Below are positions 17,947-25,522 of a stretch of 42,359 bases of DNA, one piece after another (position 1 is the stretch's first letter; each line of letters opens with the position of its first letter). The notes below the pieces were generated by a model. That model searched no databases, was not told the DNA's origin, and saw nothing but the letters and a program-made list of their open reading frames with translations. The DNA is taken from the NCBI GenBank assembly GCA_031272995.1, contig JAISSY010000016.1:1-42359 (forward strand), read 5' to 3'. The position numbers and the translations under genes were made by a program. Origin of the DNA: Azoarcus sp. Lineage in GTDB: Bacteria > Pseudomonadota > Gammaproteobacteria > Burkholderiales > Rhodocyclaceae.

Positions 17947-18056
17947 GGCTCTGCCATCCACTTGTCGAGTTTGACGCGAAAGTCGCGCCACCACAGGACG
18001 ATTCGCACCACCAGCGCGGCCACGAACAAGCGCAGATTGAGAAAGAACTGCTTCAT
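17943..18056 (-). CDS. 37-aa single-TM protein
   Basis: MKQFFLNLRLFVAALVVRIVLWWRDFRVKLDKWMAEP, ATGA overlap with the Rz-like stop and the gpR-like start; not in the supplied ORF track. Confidence 0.45.
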   Translation of the reverse strand: MKQFFLNLRLFVAALVVRIVLWWRDFRVKLDKWMAEP

Positions 18057-18574
18057 GGCGGCGTCTCCTCCGTCATCAATCGGGCGCGGCACGAGTTGTA
18101 GGCCGCGCTCAGAAGCTCGACTTCGCCTACTGCATCTGCAAGGCGTCGAGAATTTTCGTTTGGTAATACCCCGATGGTCTCGGCGGCGTCTTGCGCACGA
18201 TTTCCGGCACCGGCGGCGGCGTCACCTGCGGGGCTTGCACCACCACTCCGACCGGGGGCGGGTGCGGGGACGACGCGCACGAGCACAGGACGAGCGCGCA
18301 GCTCGCGGTTGAGACGAACGATTTCAGCTTGCGCGTCGGCATCTTCCTTCTCCTGAATCTTCGCGGCGCGTTCGAGCGCGGCCTGCTTGGCGTCGCGTTC
18401 TTTTGTGAGCCGTTCGAGCGTTTCGCCCGCCTTCCGGTTCTGTTCTTCAATGGCGTTATTCTGAATTTCGAGTTTCGCAGCAGCCCCAAGGTAGGCGCTG
18501 CGGTAGCCCCACGCCGCGATGGCGAGCGCGACGGCGAGCAGCCACGGAACGAAGGGGAGGATGAGCTTCGTCAT
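18053..18574 (-). CDS. Rz-like i-spanin
   Basis: N-terminal TM MTKLILPFVPWLLAVALAIAAWGY followed by a coiled-coil. Confidence 0.8.
   Translation of the reverse strand: MTKLILPFVPWLLAVALAIAAWGYRSAYLGAAAKLEIQNNAIEEQNRKAGETLERLTKERDAKQAALERAAKIQEKEDADAQAEIVRLNRELRARPVLVRVVPAPAPGRSGGASPAGDAAAGAGNRAQDAAETIGVLPNENSRRLADAVGEVELLSAAYNSCRARLMTEETPP
18127..18342 (-). CDS. Rz1-like o-spanin lipoprotein, embedded in Rz
   Basis: MPTRKLKSFVSTASCALVLCSCASSPHPPPVGVVVQAPQVTPPPVPEIVRKTPP: lipobox-like VLCSC and proline-rich. Confidence 0.75.
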   Translation of the reverse strand: MPTRKLKSFVSTASCALVLCSCASSPHPPPVGVVVQAPQVTPPPVPEIVRKTPPRPSGYYQTKILDALQMQ

Positions 18575-19221
18575 GCCGTTTTCACCTCGCCGCGCGTCGG
18601 GCAGGTGCTGTCGTCGAATTCGACCTCGCCGCACTTGAGCAGCCCGACGCGGCGCATGGCGCGGTTCAAAAGACCCGGCTCGAACACCAGCACGCCGTGC
18701 TTGCGCACCTTCGTCCACTGCTTGAACGCGGCGGCGAGACCGGCGCAGTCGCGGGCGCGCGCGGCGCGCAGGACGTTCGTGCCCTTGAGGCGTCCGTTGT
18801 TGTAGACGTGGTCGGCGATGCCGGCGTACCACATGAGCGGCAGGCACACGTCTCCCAAGAGCGAGATCATCACCGGATAGACGCGGGTCTCGTAATGATG
18901 CTCGATGTATTGTTCGCACTGCTCGCGGGTGGCGGTGTCGCCGCGCTGCACGCGCCGTCCGTCCGGGTAGATGGTGGTGCCATAACAGATCGTCCAGACG
19001 CCGCCGCTGTCGGGATAGGCCACGGTGCGAAAGTCGTCGGCGGACATGGCGAAGTCGAGAAAGGCGCGCTTGTAGCGGGCGCTCTGCTCGCCGGTGATGG
19101 CTGATTCAACCGGGCCGACTCCTTCTGCCGGGACGGTGAAATGCACCACCGCGCCGGTGCTGGCGAGTATCGTCAGCGCGGCGGCGGCGGTGTAGGTCTT
19201 GGCGCGCGTCGAAATGCTCAT
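18571..19221 (-). CDS. Phage lysozyme (endolysin) with N-terminal TM/SAR-like segment
   Basis: AYPDSGGVWTICYGTTI..LPLMWYAGIADHVYNNGRLKGTNVLRAARARDCAGLAAAFKQWTK. Confidence 0.88.
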   Translation of the reverse strand: MSISTRAKTYTAAAALTILASTGAVVHFTVPAEGVGPVESAITGEQSARYKRAFLDFAMSADDFRTVAYPDSGGVWTICYGTTIYPDGRRVQRGDTATREQCEQYIEHHYETRVYPVMISLLGDVCLPLMWYAGIADHVYNNGRLKGTNVLRAARARDCAGLAAAFKQWTKVRKHGVLVFEPGLLNRAMRRVGLLKCGEVEFDDSTCPTRGEVKTA

Positions 19222-19553
19222 GATGGCGGCGGGTTGCTGAATTGGACTCGTTCGCCGATGCGGCGCCCATACATGGCCACGCGCAATTCCTCGATGTTGC
19301 GTTCGAGGCGGGTGAAATTGTCGCGTGTGGTGTTTTCACGCAGGGCGCGGTAGTTGGCGATGATTTCTTCGGCGGCCTTGAGGCGCGCTTCGTGCGCGGC
19401 CTGCGTGGCCGTGATGTCGGCGACGCAGACGCTGTTGGCCTGAATCGACGTGAAAATCCGCCGAAAGAACCAGCCGCCGACGCTGACCGCTATCGTCAAA
19501 ACGCCGCCCAGAACGAATTCGACCAAGTCGGCGGTGGCGATTCCATCAAACAT
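19218..19553 (-). CDS. Putative holin/membrane protein with coiled coil
   Basis: MFDGIATADLVEFVLGGVLTIAVSVGGWFFRRIFTSIQ; next to lysozyme. Confidence 0.55.
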   Translation of the reverse strand: MFDGIATADLVEFVLGGVLTIAVSVGGWFFRRIFTSIQANSVCVADITATQAAHEARLKAAEEIIANYRALRENTTRDNFTRLERNIEELRVAMYGRRIGERVQFSNPPPS

Positions 19554-19561
19554 AAAAGCTC

Positions 19562-19768
19562 CTAGTCCCAGAGGTTGACGAGTTGGCGCGTCGGTTGCGG
19601 CGACGTTCCGGGCAGGAGCACGGCGCGGCCTTCGGCGAGGCGGTCGGTGAGGGCGATGCCGGGGTTCAGTTCGAGCGCTTCCTCGACCACGCCTGCGGTG
19701 CGGCGCATCGTGCGCCAGCACAGGTGATCGAGCGCTTCGCCCTGCACGGCATAAACGGTAATCGTCAT
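19562..19768 (-). CDS. Tail protein X (LysM-like)
   Basis: MTITVYAVQGEALDHLCWRTMRRTAGVVEEALELNPGIALTDRLAEGRAVLLPG. Confidence 0.9.
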   Translation of the reverse strand: MTITVYAVQGEALDHLCWRTMRRTAGVVEEALELNPGIALTDRLAEGRAVLLPGTSPQPTRQLVNLWD

Positions 19769-20229
19769 AGCAGCTCCATCGTCGAGCGCGGCTCGCCTTT
19801 GAGGTCGCGCACGGCATAGAACGAGTTGCGGCGGTGGTTGTCGGCGGTCGCCTGCAACTCGTCGGCGGTGGCGGTGCCTTCGCCGGTGGCGTCATATCTG
19901 AGGTAGCGCTCGATCAGTTCGGCGTGCGCCCGTTCGCAGACCGCGCGCTGGTACAGATAGACGAGGCGCGACGGCGCCACCGGGGCTTCTTCGTCGACGA
20001 TGGCGTCAAGACTGGGAACGCCGGCCTGTTCGAGTTGTTTGCGCCAGCATTTCAGGTCGGCATTGACCGAAACGATGGCCTCGGTCAGCACGAACACCAG
20101 ACGGGCGTTGGTGACGTTGCCGTCGAGATCCATCAACTGGCGGCACTCGTCCGGCTCGATGGCGGGCCAGAACGGGTGACTGTTGATCGGCGGCAGGGGT
20201 TCGGCAGGGGCGGTGGCGACGAAGCTCAT
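19765..20229 (-). CDS. Head completion protein, P2 gpL-like
   Basis: FWPAIEPDECRQLMDLDGNVTNARLVFVLTEAIVSVNADLKCWRKQ. Confidence 0.85.
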   Translation of the reverse strand: MSFVATAPAEPLPPINSHPFWPAIEPDECRQLMDLDGNVTNARLVFVLTEAIVSVNADLKCWRKQLEQAGVPSLDAIVDEEAPVAPSRLVYLYQRAVCERAHAELIERYLRYDATGEGTATADELQATADNHRRNSFYAVRDLKGEPRSTMELL

Positions 20230-20314
20230 GATGGCGGCAACGGTGAGGGGAGGATTTGACCGGATGAGGAAACCGCTCGCCTCCTCCCCGCCGTTGGCGT
20301 GCGGAAACGCTCCG

Positions 20315-20989
20315 TCAGGTCGACTTGTCGCCGGCCTTGTTCCTGATCGCGCGCTCGATGCGCTCGATGTCCTTCTTCACGCCCACGGCGGCGTGCAGAG
20401 TCAGTGCGTTCCGCAGTCGTTCGACGGCGGCTTCGGGTTGTTCGGCTTCCAGCGTGAGGCCGATGGCTTTGTTCAACTTCGCCCGCACTTCGTCGGGCAT
20501 GTCTTCGCCGGCGGTGAGCAGGTCGACGCGTTCGAGGGCTTCGAGCGCCGGTTCGCGCTTTTCGGCCAAGGCGCGCAGCGCCTGATCGGCGAATTCCTCA
20601 GCCAGCACGCAACCGAGGGTGCGGTTGTACTGGCCGGGCAGCTTCAGGTGGTGGCGCAGCGCGTAATCGGCGATCGCCAGCGCGCCGTCGTAGTCCTCGG
20701 TGTCGATGCGCCACACCAGCACCGTCATCACCACCTCGTCTTGCACGCCGCTGTCGCCGGCGAGCACGCCGTCGATCCAGCCGGCGTAGTCCGGCAGCAG
20801 CTCGCGTTTGACCTCGATCTTCTTCTTCACCGACTGCACGGCCTTGAGCCGGCGGCGGTCGGCGTCGAGCTTGGCGAGCATGAGTTCATAGGCGGTGGCG
20901 TGTTGCAGCGGCTTCACGCCGGAAGCCGCCTCGGCGCTGGCCCGTCGGGCAAGGACACGGTCACGGTGCGCGCGAGCAGGAGAACTCAT
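20315..20989 (-). CDS. Terminase small subunit, P2 gpM-like
   Basis: MSSPARAHRDRVLARRASAEAASGVKPLQHATAYELMLAKLDADRRRLKAVQSVKKKIEVKRELLPDYAGWIDG; the 451-aa track ORF over-extends upstream. Confidence 0.88.
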   Translation of the reverse strand: MSSPARAHRDRVLARRASAEAASGVKPLQHATAYELMLAKLDADRRRLKAVQSVKKKIEVKRELLPDYAGWIDGVLAGDSGVQDEVVMTVLVWRIDTEDYDGALAIADYALRHHLKLPGQYNRTLGCVLAEEFADQALRALAEKREPALEALERVDLLTAGEDMPDEVRAKLNKAIGLTLEAEQPEAAVERLRNALTLHAAVGVKKDIERIERAIRNKAGDKST

Positions 20990-21219
20990 GCGCCGCCGTC
21001 CTTGCCGGCGTCCTTGCGCGGACGGGCGGGAGAGCGCGCCGGGGCGGCAAACGTGGCGACGCGAACGCGCGCGGCGGCGTTCAGCTCGTGCAAGATGGCG
21101 TGGTACATCTTTGGGTCTGTCGTGGCCGCGCGCAGCACTTGCCGCACGTCGGCCTCGGATTTCGAGGCCTCGATGCGTGCGGCGTACTTGTTGTAGAGCG
21201 GAAGGTTCTGCACGTCCAT
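20986..21219 (-). CDS. Hypothetical protein between capsid and terminase small subunit
   Basis: 77-aa ORF, ATGA-type overlap with gpM-like. Confidence 0.5.
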   Translation of the reverse strand: MDVQNLPLYNKYAARIEASKSEADVRQVLRAATTDPKMYHAILHELNAAARVRVATFAAPARSPARPRKDAGKDGGA

Positions 21220-21228
21220 GATCGCGGC

Positions 21229-22317
21229 TTACTTCTTCGCGGCGTCGGCAGCGGCCTTGTCGGCAGCGGCTTTCTTGGCGGCGGCTTCCTTCAGCTTGCG
21301 AGTGGTCGGCTCGTCGGTGGAAATGTTTTCGACCAGCGCCACCATGCCGTAATCCTCGACCACATAGGCGTCGTTCGAGGATTCGTAGTTTTCGATCTGG
21401 TCGCGCTTCGGGTTGTCGATGATGGTGCGGCGGCGTGCCCCCTCCTGGTAGTAGATCGAGAGGTTGTCGAGCCGGGTGACGAGCAGCGCGTTTTCCGGGA
21501 AGTACGGCGCGCGCACCGCCTGCAGCCCGCCGATGCGCTTCTGCGACACGATGAGGTCGCTGGCGATCTTTTCGGTCGGCTTGTCGGCCTGATTGATGAG
21601 GGGGAAGTATTTGTCGGCAAAGAGCGCACGACCGATGATGACGACCAGTTCGGTGTCTTCGCGGTACCACGGGTCGATGAGTTCATTGACCACGTCAAAC
21701 ACCAGCGCGTCGATGTTTTCATAATCGCCGCCGGCATGGACGTTCACCACGCCTGAGTCGGCCACAACTTCGGAGAGCACATGCTCGGCGGCGTTGGCGC
21801 GGATTTTCTGCAACCAGCCGATGTTCACGTCTTCGAGCAGCGGGTGCGCCTGTCGATCCGAGGTCGCGGCGCGCGTGGTGCCGTTGAAGCCGATGACGAT
21901 GCGGTCAATCGCCTGACGTTCGACGATCTGGTCGCGGATTCTGGTCTGGAAGTCGGGGAACTTCGCCCAAGCATCGAGCTTCGCGTACTTGATCGAAGTG
22001 TCGAAGTTCGTCTGTTGGCAGATGTACACCTCGCCATCGAGCGAGGTCGGGTCGGTCGGCGTGCGCTCGCCCGCGTTCGTGTCCTTGGTGCTGGCGATGG
22101 TCGTGCCGATGCCCAGCCCCACCTTCTGCGCCGACTGTTCGGTGACGCCGTAGATGTTGATCTTGGAAAGGAAGTCGCTCGATTCCTGAATTTTGCTTTC
22201 CAGCGTCTGCTGCACAGACGGGTCGACGTTGAAGGCTTGGCTGCCGATGACGGCATGATTGAGTTCGGCCAGTCGATTCAGATAGGCGTTGAACTGTTGG
22301 CGGGTTTCGTTGCGCAT
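21229..22317 (-). CDS. Major capsid protein, P2 gpN-like
   Basis: MRNETRQQFNAYLNRLAELNHAV..FNVDPSVQQTLESKIQESSDFLSKINIYGVTEQSAQKVGLGIGTTIAST. Confidence 0.93.
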   Translation of the reverse strand: MRNETRQQFNAYLNRLAELNHAVIGSQAFNVDPSVQQTLESKIQESSDFLSKINIYGVTEQSAQKVGLGIGTTIASTKDTNAGERTPTDPTSLDGEVYICQQTNFDTSIKYAKLDAWAKFPDFQTRIRDQIVERQAIDRIVIGFNGTTRAATSDRQAHPLLEDVNIGWLQKIRANAAEHVLSEVVADSGVVNVHAGGDYENIDALVFDVVNELIDPWYREDTELVVIIGRALFADKYFPLINQADKPTEKIASDLIVSQKRIGGLQAVRAPYFPENALLVTRLDNLSIYYQEGARRRTIIDNPKRDQIENYESSNDAYVVEDYGMVALVENISTDEPTTRKLKEAAAKKAAADKAAADAAKK

Positions 22318-22350
22318 GAGTGTCTCCAGTTGGCGATTTCTGTGCCGAGA

Positions 22351-23154
22351 TCAGCAGTCGGTCTGGCCGGCTGCGACGGCGCCGGTGGCGGTCGGGCGCT
22401 TCGCTTCGTCCGGGGCGGCGGCGAGGGTATCGACGAGGCCGCTGTGCGCGCTGGCCAGATCGCCGAGTTGTTTCGTGATGGCCGCCAGCGTCTCTTTCGT
22501 GACCGCGAAGTCGTCGAGCAACTCGCGCTGCGAGGTGGCGATGGCGGTGATCGCTTCGTCGGCGGCGGCGAAGCGGGCGGCGGTGGTCTTGGAGGTGAGG
22601 CCGAGCAGTTCCTTCACGCGCGTCACGAGCGCGTCGCCCACCGAGGGCTTGTCGTCGTCCTGCCCCGGTTCCGGCTCGAACTCGATGTCGAATCCGTCCG
22701 GGAAGGCGTACTTTTCGGGCCGGCATTGCTCCGAGAAGGCGGAAAACTTCATGCTTTCCGTGCCGAGCGAGGCGGGCGAGTCGGTGAGCGCCAGTCCGGT
22801 CAGGTAGGTGATGCCCTTGCCGGCGAAGTTGGGGATGATTTCCATCGAGGCGAACGCCTTTTGGCCTTTTTTTTGCAGCTCGACCGCTTTCGGCAAAACT
22901 TCGGCGACGGCGGTCAGTTGCAGGCGTTTTTCGCCCAGAATTTCGGCTTCGCGGGTGCCGAGTTCGAGCACCTTGCCGTAAGCCGAAAACACGGTGTCGG
23001 GCGTAAACGCGATGTAGTGTTCGAGGTTGACGACGGCGGCATAGGTGGCCGGGTCATAATGTTTTGCCATATCCTCGATCTGCTGGCGGGTGATGACGCG
23101 ACCGTCGACGGTCGGGCCTTCGGTGGCAATCGCAAAGGGCTTGGTGACAGGCAT
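22351..23154 (-). CDS. Capsid scaffolding protein, P2 gpO-like
   Basis: MPVTKPFAIATEGPTVDGRVITRQQIEDMAKHYDPATYAAVVNLEHYI..GIT YLTGLALTDSPASLGTESMKFS. Confidence 0.92.
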   Translation of the reverse strand: MPVTKPFAIATEGPTVDGRVITRQQIEDMAKHYDPATYAAVVNLEHYIAFTPDTVFSAYGKVLELGTREAEILGEKRLQLTAVAEVLPKAVELQKKGQKAFASMEIIPNFAGKGITYLTGLALTDSPASLGTESMKFSAFSEQCRPEKYAFPDGFDIEFEPEPGQDDDKPSVGDALVTRVKELLGLTSKTTAARFAAADEAITAIATSQRELLDDFAVTKETLAAITKQLGDLASAHSGLVDTLAAAPDEAKRPTATGAVAAGQTDC

Positions 23155-23218
23155 TTGACGCTCCTGCGGAAAAAGTGCCTTATCATTGCCTCGCGGCAAT
23201 CCCCAAGCCATACCCGGA

Positions 23219-23243
23219 TGTTGTATAAGCTGGCGTTACAACA
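23219..23243. promoter_or_regulatory. Candidate Ogr-binding site, between divergent gpO and gpP
   Basis: TGTTGTA-taagctggcgt-TACAACA; same perfect dyad as 28557-28581 and 35719-35743. Confidence 0.7.
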
Positions 23244-23285
23244 AACACCCCCGCGCGCCCGTCGTGGTGCGGGAAAAATCGCCAG

Positions 23286-25052
23286 ATGCCGAAAAGACTT
23301 CCCCCCAACGTCGTCGCCGGCCTGCCCAAAGAACCCGACCCGCGACAGTTCGCACGCACCCTGTTCTGGCTCGGATGGCGCATCAGCGCCATCGCCCGCT
23401 TGTTGAAAATCCCTCGCACCACCATCTACGGCTGGCACAGCCGCGACAAGTGGGCGGACGCGACGCCGCTCGACCGCGTCGACAGCGCCATCGAGGCGCG
23501 GCTGATGCAACTGACGATGAAGGAATGCAAGGAAGGGCGCGATTTCAAGGAGATCGACCTGCTCGGTCGCCAGCTCGAACGCACCGCGCGCATTCGCAAA
23601 TACCGCGACGGCGGCGACGAATCCGACCTCAACCCGAAGCCGGCGCGCGAGAGAAAGAAGCCCACCCGCAACTTTTTCAGCGAAGAACAGGTCGACAAGC
23701 TCAAGAGCCTGTTCGACGGCGCGCTGTTCGATTATCAAAAGATGTGGCACGAGGCCGGGTTGGAACACCGTACCCGCAACATCTTGAAGTCGCGCCAGAT
23801 CGGCGCGACGTGGTACTTCGCGCGCGAGGCGCTGCTCGATGCGCTGCTGACCGGGCGCAATCAGTTGTTCTTGTCCGCGTCGAAGGCGCAGGCGTTCGTA
23901 TTTCGTGGCTACATCGTCGAGTTCGCCAAGGAAGTCGACGTCGAACTGACCGGCGCGCCGATCAAGCTCGCCAACGACGCCACGCTGCACTTCTTGCCGA
24001 GCAATCCGCGCACGGCGCAGAGCTACCACGGCAATCTGTACATCGACGAATACTTCTGGTTACAGTCGTTCTCGACCTTGAAGAAGGTCGCATCCGGCAT
24101 GGCGATGCACTCTAAGTGGCGCAAGACCTACTTTTCGACGCCCTCGACCTTGAACCACGAGGCATATCCATTCTGGTCGGGCGACGAATTCAACCGCAGG
24201 CGAAAGAAGGACGAGCAGGCGCTGTTCGACGTTTCGCATGACGCCTTGAAAGGCGGGCTGGTCGGCCCCGACCGCCAGTGGCGCAACATCGTCACCGTCG
24301 AAGACGCCATCGCCGGGGGCTGCGAGTTGTTCGACCTCGATGAGTTGAAGCTGGAATACGGCCCGGAAGAATACGCGAACCTGCTGATGTGCCAGTTCGT
24401 CGACGACACCGCCAGCATCTTCCCGTTGAAGCTGCTGATGGGCGCGATGGTGGATAGCTGGGACGTGTGGGACGATTTCCGCCCCTTCGCGCTGCGCCCG
24501 TTCGGCGAGCGCGAGGTGTGGGTCGGTTATGACCCGTCGGCGAGCGGGGATTCCGCCGCGATGGTGGTGCTGGCGCCGCCAGCGGTGCCCGGCGGCAAGT
24601 TCCGCATTCTTGAGCGCGAGCAGTTTCACAACATGGACTTCGAGGCGCAGGCGAACGCCATCCGTAACGTCTGCCTACGCTACAACGTCACCTACATCGG
24701 CATCGACGCCACCGGACTGGGGCAGGGCGTGCTGCAACTGGTGCGCGTGTTCTTCCCCGCTGCCGAGGCGATCAACTACAACGTCGAGACCAAGGTGGGC
24801 ATGGTGTTGAAGGGCCTCGACGTGTTCAACAAGGGGCGCATCGAGTTCGACGCCGGCTGGATCGACCTCATGCAGTCCTTCATGGCCATTCGCAAGACCT
24901 CGACCGATTCCGGGCGGCAGATGACGTTCAAAGCCGACCGCTCGGCGGCGGTATCGCACGCCGATCTGGCGTGGGCGACGCTGCACGCGCTGCACCACGA
25001 GCCGCTCGCCGGCAATACCGAGGTCGGAATGAGCTTTATGGAGATTTCATGA
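23286..25052 (+). CDS. Terminase large subunit, P2 gpP-like
   Basis: MPKRLPPNVVAGLPKEPDPRQFARTLFWLGWRISAIARLL..FSEEQVDKLKSLFDGALFDYQKMWHEAG. Confidence 0.94.
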   Translation: MPKRLPPNVVAGLPKEPDPRQFARTLFWLGWRISAIARLLKIPRTTIYGWHSRDKWADATPLDRVDSAIEARLMQLTMKECKEGRDFKEIDLLGRQLERTARIRKYRDGGDESDLNPKPARERKKPTRNFFSEEQVDKLKSLFDGALFDYQKMWHEAGLEHRTRNILKSRQIGATWYFAREALLDALLTGRNQLFLSASKAQAFVFRGYIVEFAKEVDVELTGAPIKLANDATLHFLPSNPRTAQSYHGNLYIDEYFWLQSFSTLKKVASGMAMHSKWRKTYFSTPSTLNHEAYPFWSGDEFNRRRKKDEQALFDVSHDALKGGLVGPDRQWRNIVTVEDAIAGGCELFDLDELKLEYGPEEYANLLMCQFVDDTASIFPLKLLMGAMVDSWDVWDDFRPFALRPFGEREVWVGYDPSASGDSAAMVVLAPPAVPGGKFRILEREQFHNMDFEAQANAIRNVCLRYNVTYIGIDATGLGQGVLQLVRVFFPAAEAINYNVETKVGMVLKGLDVFNKGRIEFDAGWIDLMQSFMAIRKTSTDSGRQMTFKADRSAAVSHADLAWATLHALHHEPLAGNTEVGMSFMEIS

Positions 25053-25519
25053 TGAGCGTCGAAATCGAAGGCCTGGAGAAGGTCGAGCGCACCTTGCAGG
25101 GGCTGATGGCGGCGCTCTCGCCCGCCGCGCGGCGCAAGTTGGGGCTGCGGATCGGGCAGGCGGCGCGCCGCGCCAACACGATACGCATCGGGCGCAACGT
25201 CGCGCCCGACGGCACGCCGTTCGAGCGCCGGAAGCCGCAACCCGGTCGCCTGCGCCGCAAGCGCGGCAAGATGTTCCGCAAGCTGCGCACCATCCGCCAC
25301 CTGCGCCTCGCGCGCACGCCGGACGAAATCACGCTGTCGTTCGAGGGCGCCGACGCCAAGATCGCCAGAGTGCATCATTTCGGCCTGCGCGACCGCGTGT
25401 CGGAAAAGAACAAGACGATGGTGAAGTACCCGGCGCGCCCGCTGCTCGGCCTGTCGCGGGAAGACCTGCAAGCCATCGAGGCGGTGGTGCTGGCGCACCT
25501 TGCCGATGGAATGAGGTAG
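25049..25519 (+). CDS. Virion morphogenesis/tail completion protein, P2 gpS-like
   Basis: MMSVEIEGLEKVERTLQGLMAALSPAARRKLGLRIGQAARRANTIRI..DGTPFERRKPQP. Confidence 0.85.
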   Translation: MMSVEIEGLEKVERTLQGLMAALSPAARRKLGLRIGQAARRANTIRIGRNVAPDGTPFERRKPQPGRLRRKRGKMFRKLRTIRHLRLARTPDEITLSFEGADAKIARVHHFGLRDRVSEKNKTMVKYPARPLLGLSREDLQAIEAVVLAHLADGMR

Positions 25520-25522
25520 CCC

